This document shows positions 1 to 12,191 of a stretch of DNA of 64,000 nt, in pieces (position 1 is the stretch's first letter; every line of letters starts with the position of its first letter). This DNA comes from Odontesthes bonariensis (Eukaryota; Chordata; Actinopteri; Atheriniformes; Atherinopsidae): NCBI RefSeq assembly GCF_027942865.1, contig NC_134510.1:29654163-29718162 (forward strand). The letters run 5' to 3'. A model generated the notes under the pieces. That model was not told the DNA's origin, ran no database searches, and saw only the letters and a program-made list of their open reading frames with translations. A program made the translations under genes and the position numbers.

Positions 1-3000
1 GAGGTAATTCATAGGTGATGGCACCATGACTTTAGTGAACAAGTTCATATGGGGAAATGAGCACAGCTGTGGATTCATCTGTGGGAGCTGGCTGGCAGAC
101 TATATAAAACACAGGGGGCAGACCTTGTATAACATTAGTGATATAGTGGTCTGAAGATCTTATGCTTTGTGTTGATTTCGCTGCAAATCCCCCCCACCCC
201 CCACCCCCACAAGGACAAAGACACTTCCCCTACCGCCCTTTCCTGGAGCTCTGCAAAAAAGATCTCATGCGAAACCAGAATTTTCTGGATGTGTTATTGC
301 ATTTGTCAAGCAAAACTGTTTGGCTTGGATGGACTGGAGGTGCAATCAGGGCTGTCATAAACTGAGGGAGTCCCCCTCTTGCCTGCTTTAGTGATTTGTT
401 AGAGGAGTAATTAAGTCCTCACACAGTGAACGATTCAGCTCAGATACATCAGTGTTCGTTTGAGGCCTCTTCAGTCAGGCTCCACTCTTGTTCATCATGC
501 CTCATTGATTTAAACTCTTAATGCTCAGTGTGTGTTTAAATAGTTGCTCTAAAAACTCAGAAAGGTGTTTATTGATGTTGGACATTAATGAAGAGCATAC
601 TGGACAGAATCTTGCATGATTTAAGCCAGCTCAACAAGTGAGTGTTTACTGATGTCTTAAAGATTTTGGCACAAACGATTCCAAAAAGATGAGCTTTTTT
701 TGTTTGTGCTCTACTATGTGGCTGTTTATATTGATGTGTTTTATTGACGTTTTAGTGATTGCACAGGCCTACATTTAAGCCTCTGTTTTTTCAGTTGACT
801 CTTTTATCAAAAATGTGTATGAAAAATTGCAACAACAGCAGTAGACAAAGCTCTTCCGCTGTCAGCTGTGTAGTAAACACAATTTGGCAAATGTTCACTC
901 ATTTTTAGGCTATGCAGACACTCTTGGTGCTTATCAAGCATCCTCCAGCGTAACTACCCTCCCTCAGATACACAAAATCGAATACTTTTTACTGCGGCTT
1001 AACTAAAAGCCATCTGAAACTAGACAGAACTTCCATTTCCACTTTGCGACAGCTCTTCATGTTGTCAAAGGCCATTAATAGGCCCTTGACAATGTTTAAC
1101 TCATTATGGCTGAAGTCATTTTGAGGTGATTTATTTGACAGAAAATTGACACTTCACTGTCAGTGCTCTCACAGGCTGTGTGAACTGCAATACAAAATTA
1201 GCAGTAGATCTAAGTCTGTCTCTTTCCTAAAGAGGAATGAGTGGAAATTAGCCACACAGTGATGAATGTTTGTATTTAGAGAGCAATTATACTCTTAAAC
1301 TGTCTGACAGGTGTGAATTAGAATGCAAGAGCCTAAGCAGAGAGGAGAGTGGAGGAGGTTTGAGAGTGTGTCAAGTGAAGCAGGGGAGTGAGCATCTGTT
1401 GAAACAGAAATTAAACAGACTGTGAGCCCACAGCCAGAATGACCCCATGTGCTCAAGTACTGCAGTGCTTTGCTAATCTTAATGTCTGCCTGTGAGCACG
1501 CTTCAAAAAACTATCTAATCTGCTGTCGTTAAAGCCAGACTATGCAGCAAATATTGGTTGCTTTTTGCAAAGGCAGCAATTAGACGTGGGTCTGCATCCC
1601 TGGCTCAAAGAGCGACCGTGAGAATCGGGGGCAAGCCAACTTGTCACATACAATTCTCGACGCTTGGTCAGGAGCCCTACTCCTAAGCTTCTGGGCATTG
1701 AGTGATGCATAAGCTAGTAAACTGCAACAGGAAGACATTAATAAGGTTATCATGGGTAACAAGTAAGGCTTATCACGGCCGTTGTAAGAAAAGTGGAAGG
1801 TAGGAGGGTGCATAGACACGTCATTCCCAAGCAGAGTGATTGTGTTTGTATCTAGCCTTAAGACTTTTCACAGCTCCCTGGGTTATAGTTTGGTTATAGT
1901 TTGGAAAACATGGTTAGTGTTAAAAACAAACTACAAAATACTTTATCAGAGGATTTTATCTTAAATTCCCCATTCTAGCAGAAACAGAGTGGAGAGAGGA
2001 TAAAACAATTTTGACTGATGGTTACATTTCTAAAAATTAAAAATGAGAACCATAAGAAATACTCATTGCTTTACAGCGCATGTACAAGTTGCAACAAAGA
2101 AACAGCACTGGAATTTTACATAAAGCTTAAATTATCTGCTATATGCAATAAAGACTCAAAAATTGTATAATGACAAAAATTGTCCTTAGTCTGTTCCCTA
2201 CAGACTTGCAGCTTACATCTCACTACATGATGAGATGAACACTGAACATCTCGCTACGTCAATCACAGTCTACAGATCTGACAATGTTAGTTTGGCCATA
2301 AATGCTTATCAAGATTAAAGAGGGGATGGTGGGAGATGTTGGGACATGCACTTCCAACTAGTTCATTAACCATCCCCACACATTTCCGTAGTCCTTTCAC
2401 TGTTATACTTTCCTCTCATTCGTAAATTACAAGTGTTAAATGATAAATATACATGCTTTATGTACAAAGTTGGGTTTAAATGTCACAAATTAAATGCTTA
2501 TGTATATGAAATTATTCACAATAAGGCCTTGTCAGAGTTGTGGTGTAGGGAAGGACACGGATGCGGACTTTCAATAAAAAAAAAGGCTTGTTTTATTAAA
2601 CAAAAACAAAGTGTCAGCATAAAACGCGGCAGAGCCGGAGAAAAACGTAGCTATAAACAAAACAAAAGGACATGGCATGGAATAAATACTTAGCTTTCAA
2701 AAACCGTGGAAATCATGGGACGCAGGAATCTTAACATGGGATACAAACATGACATTCAACAAAGATCCGTCAAACTGACAGGGGAGGCAGGAAACTAAAT
2801 AGGGAGTGAGAGTGAGTGCAGCTGAGGGAAAAAACACAGGTGAAGTGAGTGAACTAATAAACAGAGTGCAGGGAAACTAAGGCATGACAAAAAACTAAAC
2901 ATGGACTGAACACAAAAACATAACCTAAAACATGAAAACTAAAAACGAGTCCCTGGGCGTGACAGGCCTTAAATATTTTACCATTGATGAATTGAATTTC

Positions 3001-3366
3001 TCTTCATGTCACCTGGGAACTATCCAACAAAAAACAGCACACTACTGACATATTGTCATCTCATGATTTCTGACCCTGGACCCTATATTTTGCTATGTTT
3101 CAGAGGTGTGAAAAAAATTACTTATCCCACATTCTCTGTAGAGACTGGGCTCACAATACATGTTTGTTATGCTTGTCTTAAAAACCCTTTAAGCACAACC
3201 TTTCATGCAGCATTCATTCCCTCTCTTCCCCTTAACAATCCATGTTTCTGTTTTCTTAAACCAATCTGGGGCACTACTATACCAAACATCAGCTGATGAC
3301 AAATAACTTGCAAGAACATTGAGAATAGAATACAGTGATTATATTTTCTGTGCATTCTCATTTCAG
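1..3366 (+). other. rspo1: Intron of rspo1 (upstream of last coding exon)
   Basis: No exon is visible here. The thrombospondin-type exon that should precede the basic C-terminal exon of an R-spondin, with its W-S-x-W and cysteine pattern, could not be found on the plus strand, so it probably lies left of the window. The intron ends in a pyrimidine-rich tract and TTTCAG at 3361-3366. The only element recognised inside is the solo LTR at 2530-2964. The rest is unannotated AT-rich DNA. Assigning the whole stretch to this intron is an inference. Confidence 0.6.
2530..2964 (-). mobile_element. Solo LTR of a retrotransposon
   Basis: Read on the minus strand, the 435-bp segment begins TGTCACGCCC and ends TCTGACA, giving the TG...CA ends and short TGTCA/TGACA inverted termini of long terminal repeats. 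A 5-bp direct repeat, GGCCT on the plus strand, flanks it at 2525-2529 and 2965-2969, as expected of integrase-made target duplications. An AATAAA-type signal lies in the minus-strand 3' half. No internal coding region or second LTR is present, so this is a solo LTR left by LTR-LTR recombination. A Ty3/gypsy-type origin is likely from the ends and duplication length but is not proven. Confidence 0.7.
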
Positions 3367-3551
3367 ACAGAAAGACTAAGGATGACAGACAGGATGATAC
3401 AAACAGGGGGGAGAGGGAGAATGCACGTGGGCGAGGACGAGAAGGCAAAGATGGAAGAGGAGGAGGAGGAGGAGGAGGAGGGGGGAAGCGGAGAAAAGGC
3501 CAGAGCAGGACCACAGCTGCTCCCAACATCACTACCAGCTCTATCACCTAA
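3367..3551 (+). CDS. rspo1: R-spondin 1, last coding exon (partial gene)
   Basis: This is the C-terminal exon of a secreted R-spondin, a ligand of LGR4/5/6 and ZNRF3/RNF43 that strengthens Wnt/beta-catenin signalling. The exon follows TTTCAG. The codon split across the intron is completed by its first two bases, and 60 full codons run from 3369 to the TAA at 3549-3551. The peptide is very basic, as in the heparin-binding tail of the family. It contains RERENAR and ends GKRRKGQSRTTAAP, resembling the human RSPO1 tail (RRENANRN ... SRRRKGQ). A run of nine glycines, encoded by GGA/GGG at 3459-3485, sits between these motifs. The furin-like and thrombospondin domains are outside the window. The paralogue call rests on these tail motifs and on the fhl3-utp11 neighbourhood. 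A longer acidic open frame over the same bases is a different frame and not the gene. Confidence 0.82.
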
Positions 3552-4505
3552 ACTCAAAGGCATGCTGGATGAGGCTGAGAGAGAAACTGGGACAATACCT
3601 CACCCAGCAGCACCAACCACAGACAGAGAAGTGTTGAAAGAATGGATTACTGCTGCTACACTGCATTGTAGAAGATGCAAGGAGAACTGGAGGACTGCTG
3701 CAACCCAAGATGTTTCCTGAAACTTTTAGAATCTGTGAACATATCTGGAGACTCACTTTGAAAGACTTGCTGATTTGCAGTTGAAATCACTGCTGGAAAG
3801 CGAAGTGACATCGAAGACTGTTTGGATTTGGTTGGGTCATGGACTGACTATGTAACTCTTGGACAGATTCTGTGTTTCAAATGCAGCATTAGTAATGGGT
3901 TGATACGATGGTCTTTGAAGGCTAATTAGGTCGATGGTGTCTTCTGATCTTAACCACAATCTGTATTTCATTTGTTTTTGTGTTCTTGAAAAGATGGCAG
4001 GTGGAACTCCTCAACAGTCATGGTGCATTATGTAAGAACATTGAATAGTATAAAGTCTACAGTACAGAGGCACTGGAAATGATTTGGGGTTGTTGAGGAT
4101 TGAAAGTCTTTAGAATATTATTTTATGGATGGGATCTGTTACAAAACTAGCCTAAGAGATGATGCATAGGAGGATTGCTGGGAGCACAATTCATATCCTT
4201 CTGATTTCTTCACAAAAACTTGCCATTTTATCACTTTGTGCTTGTTTCAAACGAAATGTTGATGTCTTGTATATGAAAAAATATCTGGACAGAAATGAGT
4301 ATTTGCATGATACAAGGTTGCATGTGTGTGCAAGTGCATGCATGAGTCGGTTTGTCTACCTGAAGTTTGGGTGTTTGCGTACTTTATATGCATTTCTGCA
4401 CGGATTCGAGTTAGTGTTGTTTGTACATGTTTGTTGACGTTTGCACATACAGTATGTGTTAATACTGGTCTTATAGACTGAAGGAATAAAGTCTGGAAAA
4501 AAAGA
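3552..4505 (+). other. rspo1: rspo1 3' UTR with poly(A) signal
   Basis: The region follows the rspo1 stop codon. The first canonical AATAAA is at 4485-4490 and a second is at 4922-4927, so alternative polyadenylation is possible. No further splice site or conserved frame was seen. The end is placed about 15 bases after the first signal and is approximate. Confidence 0.55.
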
Positions 4506-4927
4506 AGAAGGACATGTAAATGCACAGTGATATATCATATATGCATTAAATACAATTACACTGATTATAACATAAGCCATCGAATCATCAGCTTTTGAGT
4601 AATCAGTATGTTTGCAAAAGGATCTGAAGATTTTGCACAACTATTATGTTTCCTACAGCACATATTTCAGAGCAATCATAGCATTTTGCAAATGTATTTT
4701 TCAAAAGCTGGCTTAATGACTTCGTATATACAGTGGGAATGTGTTTTTTTTTTTTTTTTTCTAAGAAAGTTTTATGTGGGTCTGTTTTAAACAAGATATC
4801 AGTTTCTGGAGAAGTTGCACGCCACAATATTCTTTCATACTATAGATTGTGATACTGAATATGTCAAGCTGTGTTTATCAGTATTAGTATCATTATGTGT
4901 AGCTTATTCTGTGAAGGACTAAATAAA

Positions 4928-7900
4928 GCTCAGATGAAGCTGATGGTGTTTCAGTCACACACTGAATTTGCACATGTGTACATGACTGATAGTTACACGT
5001 TTTACAAAAATGTATGATTCTTGTATTTGACTTAAAATTTCAAATGATTTGAGATTTACTTTGACCAGGAAAGAGAAATCTAAACCTAAATAACAACTTT
5101 GTAATCTATGGTCTCACACACACACATTAGACAATGCGGAAGTACCGCCCAAATTTTAGTTGGATTTAATATTAAATTTTGCCTCCAATTACAGTAAATG
5201 GCAGATGATCTGGCTATGTTGATGTCATACCAATAACATACCAAATTTGGGTACATTTCTGCAACATTATCAACCTTTATTCTCACTATACTGCCTTGTT
5301 CTCAAATATCTTACAGCATCAATAGATCAAGACTGCTATTTTCATCTTAACAAAAACACAAATTATACTTTTATTTTACAGACTAAGCAAATCTATGAAG
5401 AAAAAGGTCAGTCTTGGTCACTTTTGAAAATTCCAGTCACACATCTTATTTTTTTACTTTTTGAATTTCATCAAAACCCCAGAGAATAGGGAAAAAAAAT
5501 CCTCTGGGGATTTGTTGTTCCAAGTATCCAATTAAAAACAGCTATCTGCAGTTATGGCATGGTTTTCCTTAAGCTACAGGAAGCCATCTTGGGAGGTGGA
5601 AGAGCTTAGATGGTGTGATGGGATAGTCAACATCACCGGCCAAATGCTGGCGCCTGTGCAGGGGTCATAAAAGCAGAGACAGAAATAAAACCTAATGGTG
5701 TGTCATAGCCAGATGGGAGGGGGGTGTACCATGTATTGGCCCCACAACAAAACAGCTGTTTCTCATTACCAAAGGGGAGGGCAAGGGGAATGGTAGAGTA
5801 TGCACCGTAAATTACACATTCATCGCTCTTCCTGACCATAAATTCTTGCCCTGGCCCCATTGGACAGAGCTCTCCCACTCTATATATTTTTTGCTCCTCT
5901 TTCTCACTTCAGTCTTTTCCAAGAGAAATGAATGGTAAATGTTTTGAGTATTGGGTGCCCTTGATTTGCCAAAATCCTTAATGCAGAATTACTTCATTAC
6001 TTTAGTTTGGCTTTCAAACTTGGCCCCAGGAAGTGCAGTAGGGAGCACCCTGTCATTTTGCACTTGACTTGAACATGCACAAAAGGGTAACATCACGACA
6101 GCAAATCCTTAAATCGCATTTATAAAGATATTAATATTACTGTTTAATTTCTAAATCATTTATTTTTGAGGTTCAGTTATTGGTGCTCACCTGCATCCGA
6201 TGGTGTTCATCAGTGAAGGTTGTAAGATGTGGTTGAAAAAAGTTAGAAAGTAAAACTTGAGTCATTTTGTCACACGGTCCAGGGGATAAAAATAATTAAT
6301 TTCCATACTTTTTACCCACAAACTATGGGAGGAAAATTTTATAAAAGATGTTGAAGTTAATCTGAGTCCCTTATTCAGAGCTGATATATCACTTTTTGAG
6401 GATAATCCACACACAGTAAGGTCTGAGAGCTGTCTAAGGTTACTGAAATAGGTCTCGAGCATATTATCGTCAAAATTTTTTATTGATTTAAGTTTAAGAA
6501 AGGCTTATATTATATTATATTATACTATTCTTCCATATATGTAGTATGTGGAAACATTTCTAAAGGTTTTGATATCAGGATGCCGAATAATAGATTTGGG
6601 CCACCAACTGAATCACCAGTGATACCTTTACACTGGACCCTCCTCTTGCTTCCAACTCTTTAAAGATTAGCCTTTGCAGATGTCCCGTCAAAAATCCCAC
6701 TGATCCGTGATCATTTCCATCTTTAAAGCCCCACAAACGTCCTCTCTTTGTGGCTCAAGATCTGAGAGGTTGATTCTGGAAATCTACAAAGAGAAAACGT
6801 CCTTACCAATCCGAAAATATTCAAAAGACTTGTACATCAGCACTGACAGCCCGGCGTGTTTGATCAGCACCAGATATCTGTAAAAGCAGCGCTGCTAAAT
6901 CATAACAGAACTATTTCATGCTATGGGTAAGCCAGCTCTATTTGTATAAAAAAAAAGTAGAATAGAATAAAAGAAGCTGAACCTGATAAAATTCAAATAA
7001 CAGATGTCATTTTAAATGGAAGTCAAAAACTGCAAGATCTGAGTGGTCAGGTCAGTAGATACTGCTCTTTAATGCCAAATGTTCACTGCCATTCCAAGAA
7101 TTGTTTCTGGTGTATATCTAACTCTCCTCAAGTCAAATTGCAGAAAGAAGCAGGACAATGATTTGCTACAGTCAGGAAATATGTAATGATCATTTTTCAA
7201 CAAGGGTTCATTCCTCTTAAACATGATTCAACCCTAATGCTTCTTTTGCTATGGGAGGTGAACAGTTTTTTGCTTCTAGGACTGCATGATGCTTGACATG
7301 TACTGCCCCCTTTTGGATCTAATCAATATTACATTATATTTAGTATCTAATACAGCTGAATCCCATGCAATTGTCTACTCAAAAAAAAAAAAAAAAAGGT
7401 TGTGGTCCTTTGGTGTGTACTGATAGACCTAGAGTCACTGAAAACCTAGAACAAAACAATCTACTAAAGCAGCTTCAGCTACAGTTATTATCTATATTTT
7501 CTAAAAGAAACCTAATAGCAAAAAGCAGCTGAAAGTAAGCTGATGCTTTGCACACATGCAAAAATTAATGCAAACACTGTGCCTTAGTTTGGTTTGATCA
7601 CAATGCCTCTTTTTATGGTCAGCACGTGTTTCTCCTCTCAGAGGACTTTCAGGGCTGTTGGATGATCTGAACCCAGAGATCATGACCATAAGGCTTAATC
7701 TCAATTCACCTTCTCAGCCCTAACAGTTGTCCTGGGACAGTCCTCATTGTATAATGGCTGTCTAGCCATGGACAGGGAGGTTAGGAACCACTACTTAAAC
7801 TACCAGAATGCCAAATAGAAAGGTTGGCCCAATATTATGGCTGGGCCTAAAACAGCAGGGATTTTGACAGAATTACTTTTCAGTGGTTTGGAGAGCGATC

Positions 7901-10900
7901 TAGATGTAAACAGACAGTGGGCGTTTGTCCTAGGGGGAGATATGGATGAAAGGGTTATATAACGATTTTATGCTTATTGCGAAAATTTGATACACATCTT
8001 ACATTTTAAGCTCTTTTGGGTCACAAGTTATGTGGCTGCAATGACATAAATTTACCACAAGAGAGACCCATAAACACAAGGAGCACAAATGAGCTGTTCA
8101 GCATTATTAGCTATAATTGATACCAGGGTTGGTGAGTTGTGAGAAAACAGTAAAGCCTGCATAAAAATCTCCTAATACAAATGAAAATCAGAAAATTATT
8201 GTTTATTCATATATTTGTCAGAGCCACGAACCAAAAGCTAAGAGGAAAACAATAAGTGGATGGTAATTAGTTTAAATTCAGTCTTTGCAGCTAAATGCAG
8301 CTAGATGTGTCTTACTCAATGTGAACAATTTTCATGATGCAACTGGCAATATATGAGCAACTAATGTTTAAATATACAATTTTCCCCTCCCTTCAAGTAA
8401 ATTTAACAAGAATAGTCAAAATCTATCACGTACTGCATAAATCTATCACTGTACTTTACGCTGATATGTTTTTACCTCTGTGCACTGAGACAAATGCCTT
8501 CTTGTGTCCCTGCTTAACCCTGATAGAAGTGTGACTTTCATTTTCTGTCCTTAACCTTTCATTTTAAATTCTTTCAAAAGTCTGTCTGCGTGTTTCACTG
8601 ATGATGTTTATCGGTCGGAATAGCACATTCCATGACATGTAAACTCAAGCTGCATTACACTGAACAACAAAACATAGGATTATTGGCAAAAACATGAGAA
8701 AAAGATGAGCGAAAACTAAGCAACAGTAAGCACTTGCAGTGTGTGAGGATGGAGAAAAAATAGAAAATAGAGATAAAGATCGCAGAGAATTAATAGAAGA
8801 TTGAATAGGAATTAATTTATTAAAGGTATTCATTATCCAGTTTGATCCTAATCGCTTAAAATATGTCACATCATCTGAGTTGCCTTTCTGAATAAATTCT
8901 CTTGTAGGACTAATAGATAAATCTTGCAGATAATCACAGCTGTAGATTTTGTACGTTAGCACATTCTCATTCAAAATCTGTCTTTTTGTTCCCTGAGCTA
9001 AGACATGGATAAGATCATTCAAATACAAAGAACTGAAGACCATCCCTGTTATTCTTTTCAGCATTAAATCTATCTGACATTTGAATTACAATTGACCATG
9101 GTCAATCCATTCCTCAAACTTTTGGCATTCCAAACATCTTATCTCCAAACAACTGCTCCAATTCAGCTGTCCAACTGCCAGCAAGAACGGACTGCTCCAA
9201 GATGGAGTGCAAAATACATCTGACACCAGTTAAAGAAAAGCATGCTCAGCATGCTTCTATTTTTACTCTTTGCCCTTAATTCACCTCTGTTTCATAAACC
9301 CACGTAGATACTACATCCTTCAGTAGAAATGTTTTTGTTGACAAACTTCAATCCGACTGAAGAAGAACAGTAATCAAGAGGGTCTTCATTTCCTGTTAAC
9401 AACTTTGGCTTATTTGGTCCATCCTACACTGTCTTCCTCATTTTGTTCACCGTTGTCCTGCGTTTGACTGTGAATCTTTTCTAAACAATCACTGAACTGT
9501 AACACGCACATCATTGTTTTCTTGAACCCTGTTAGTGCTCGTTACACTTGGTTTTCGATCCTTTTTATTATAGTCCAAAAATCTTCAGCCATTACAGATG
9601 AACTGATTGTTCCTTAGACAACACTCAAAGAAAATGTCAGGTGAATGGCAAAAAACAAACTTTCAAAAAGCATGAAAAGTGGCAGATGTTGTAGTCAAGC
9701 CATATATTTCCATTAATGTCACTTTTCGAATATTGCCTTCACTGCTGCTTTGTCTAGAGGCTCCAAGCTTTGCTTCCAAATCAGCTTCAAAATGCATCAC
9801 AAGCAAATAGGTTATCCATCTCTTAAATCTGAAAATGAAATAAAAATATGTAACCCAAGCTTGAAATCTGCAAAAAAAAAAAAAAAAAAGAGTGCTTTCC
9901 TCATCAGCAGCAAGGAGAAAGCTTTTATTACAAACAGCATATTTTACAATTTATTTCTTCTGGTTTTCAACAAACCAAATACAAAGCAGAACTATGTTCA
10001 AAACCGCAGTCAGAGAGTTGATGTTCACATCTGAATACCTCCCACTCCCACATCACAGACAATTTTTGTTCCAAAACCACTTAAAACCATTGAAAATGTA
10101 TGTGGAAAGAGTTAATGGTAGCAGAACAAACAAACTGTGTGCGCTGACACATTTTGCAGCGAATGTGTGAAATGAAGTATGGGCGTGAAATACAAATGAA
10201 TAGAAGCTGACCATCTACATAACATTTACTGAACATTTATCAGTACGAGGTAACTCAATTCTCAGTTCTTCTAGTCTCTCTTTTAATTTTTGTATATACA
10301 GTCAAGTGTAGGGGGTCTATTTAGAATATTAAACAGTACACTGACAACAGAACCATCCATAGTAAGAGTTGCGCACGGTCACCCTCCGGAGAAGAAGGGC
10401 TTTAAGTCAGGTCTGATCAGAGCAGCAGACGTGTTTAACCCTGAACTCTGAAAAAGCAAGGCCTTGTTTTCCTGCTGAGAGCACTCATTACAAGAGTTTA
10501 AGGAGCTTCCCACAAGCAAGCACAACTCTTTGACCTCAGATGGGAGTGAGTGGAGAGAATGGAGAGGAAGAAAGCCTGGGCCAAGCCACATTGGCTGACT
10601 CCAAACCTCGCCAATGAGCACCATCCTTGTGAGTGTCAACTTGGGACACAGTTGTATTTTTTAACTCTCTCTCTTTCTCTCCCTCTCTCACTTACCCTTC
10701 TCTAACAGGCCTTCGTTACACTGTGAGCCACCACAGCTGCTGTGGAGCATGATGTCCTCTAGTGGCACTTTAGCCAAAGGGGGAAGAAAAATACATTCAG
10801 AAATAAATATAGACCCAAGAGAGAAATGTCTGTCTTTCTCTCTTTGTCTATTTTGGGAGTCATCCAATGGGACCTTCACCTGCTCTTTGCCCGCAAACTC

Positions 10901-11103
10901 TTATACTTAGTATAAAAATGCCTGTTGATGTTAAACAGGTATTATGTTTCCATGTCGAATTTCTTTAACGTGTTAGCATGCTAACATTAGCTGGTAACAT
11001 GGGACCTGATAATGGTGCTAAAAGAAAAATGAGTGGATCAATAAACTCGTTAGAGTGCATCTTTAGTGAGAAAAGAAGGTCTGAACTACATTTAACAGCA
11101 AAG
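4928..11103. other. Intergenic DNA, rspo1 to the 11.1 kb transposon
   Basis: About 6 kb contain no recognisable gene. There are plain A-runs near 7381 and 9872 and a short TATAT-rich stretch near 6503-6525. Two blocks look less random. One is a GC-richer stretch at about 5590-5930, with an 81-codon minus-strand frame at 5633-5878 and a TATATATT box near 5881 on the plus strand. The other is a possible minus-strand exon at 6818-6888. Neither matches a family I know. The human genes that lie between RSPO1 and FHL3 are not seen here. Confidence 0.5.
10751..10769 (-). promoter_or_regulatory. CTCF-like motif
   Basis: On the minus strand the site reads GCCACTAGAGGAC, close to the CTCF core CCACNAGRKGGC. 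It lies between the rspo1 3' end and fhl3. This is a match by eye to a consensus only. Binding is an inference and chance occurrence is possible. Confidence 0.3.
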
Positions 11104-11149
11104 TACGGAGCCCGGTGGAGATCAAACAATATCTTTTTCAGGGGGTTTC

Positions 11150-11440
11150 AAGAAAGCGTTCTCTCACTTTTCAAAGTGTGCCCTCGCTTTATTAAATCGT
11201 GCGCTCGTCTAAATAAAGCGTGCGCGCGTATACATAAACCGTGCGCTCGTCTTATTAAAACCGTGCGCTCACTGCCCCTCAGTCGTGCCCACATTATATA
11301 CCTTGTGAGCACAATAAACAAAAGTGTGCCCACGATCTGTAAGACGTGCCCACGACATTCTGTATGGCAACAATAAATCCAAATTGCTTGAAACGTTCGC
11401 ACGTTGTATTAATTGTGGCCACGAAATATGTTTCCATTAC
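11150..11440 (+). repeat. Left subterminal array of ~21-bp degenerate repeats
   Basis: About ten to twelve units share a core like CGTGCGCTCG or CGTGCCCACG followed by an AT-rich spacer of about 11 bases, for example CGTGCGCTCGTCTAAATAAAG. The pattern is regular from 11150 to about 11350 and looser to 11440. Inside a transposon end such arrays are likely to be transposase binding sites; that role is inferred. Confidence 0.7.
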
Positions 11441-11524
11441 AGTGTGAGCATCTCACCTTTTTAATATATTTGGAAGTTGCTTGGAATGGAACAGTAAGTA
11501 CATTGTGCTATGGCGAATGTATGC

Positions 11525-11857
11525 CTAAGCAAGTATTATGGGACGAACAGTGTCCCTTAATGTAATGTATAATTCAAGTGCTTGGTCTGGACTGTTTGTC
11601 AACTGTAACCCTCGTTCTTGCATTATGCCTGTGCAAAAATCAAATACATCGATGTCGCATGGTATGGAGTCGAGGAAGGTGCATTTCCACTTGCAGACGG
11701 TCAGATTGGCTTCATCGAGAGAAAAGAGATGATCTTCAGCCCCCCACAGATGCGGAGCCAGGTGCATTATATCCGGTATTCCAGCCGGAACACCTGGGTT
11801 TCTGGACGGACGGATGCGATGTGCATTCCATGTGTCTTGGATGCTGTTCAATTCATC
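11525..11857 (-). pseudogene. Integrase-like transposase, C-terminal exon remnant
   Basis: The minus-strand frame begins just after a good splice acceptor (pyrimidine run ending CCCCAG at 11863-11858) and runs 110 codons to a TAG at the low-coordinate end. The peptide begins DELNSIQDTWNAHRIRPSRN. A W-N-x-H-x-I-R pattern like this is typical of the region after the catalytic core in teleost integrase-core (rve-like) proteins. A later part, with CKWKCTF and CDIDVFDFC, continues that C-terminal domain. The DDE core should lie upstream but is absent, and the frame is instead joined to an N-terminal remnant. The frame is intact yet the gene is truncated, so a pseudogene is the safest call. Family recognition is from memory. 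Confidence 0.6.
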
Positions 11858-11984
11858 CTGGGGAAAAAAATTAACGAATGCAAATAAATATTTTAGGATT
11901 TTCATTTGGCTACAGCCCTGACTTGGGCGCCTTACAAGGCAGCCTTGAGAACAGGTGAGGGTGTGTGAAGTACTTTGAGTCAAC

Positions 11985-12191
11985 TAGGCTCATGATGATG
12001 CCATGACTGGACGCCAAGGTTGAAAGAATATTCTTGTATTCCATACCTAGCCCATGGTAAACCCTGATTAAGTCCATTTCAAAATGGTGAAGAATCATAT
12101 CCTGCTGGTAAATTTGGCTCATGATGTTATGAGAGTGTGGAATCGTGGCCACGCTTTGCTTACTTGTGCCATTTTTAATTAGGCTATACAT
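11985..12191 (-). pseudogene. Integrase-like transposase, N-terminal HTH remnant
   Basis: A minus-strand frame starts at the ATG at 12191-12189. Residues about 41-75 (LIRVYHGLGMEYKNILSTLA and the next residues, SSHGIIMSLV) match the N-terminal helix-turn-helix pattern L-I-x-x-Y-x-x-L-G ... I-L-x-x-L-A ... H-G-I that I associate with the same teleost integrase proteins. After about residue 75 the similarity stops and the frame ends at 11910. This places the deletion junction close to 11970-11910. It lies inside the transposon's inverted ends and is the upstream part of the gene whose C-terminal exon is at 11525-11857. Confidence 0.5.

Noticed and set aside
3319..3720. 133-codon plus-strand frame rich in glutamate, and a proline-rich minus-strand frame at 3203-3547
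   Set aside because: Both are other frames of the rspo1 last exon. The frame with R-spondin tail similarity is one that ends at 3551.
5241..5250. CCAAATTTGG, a perfect CArG (SRF) box
   Set aside because: Several such matches are expected by chance in 64 kb of AT-rich DNA, and it is far from the muscle gene fhl3.
8645..9064. 139-codon minus-strand frame
   Set aside because: No family resemblance, low-complexity hydrophobic end, no splice signals of note. It was kept as intergenic.
11538..11887. Plus-strand frames of 64 to 98 codons inside the transposon
   Set aside because: They are antisense shadows of the integrase-like exon on the minus strand.
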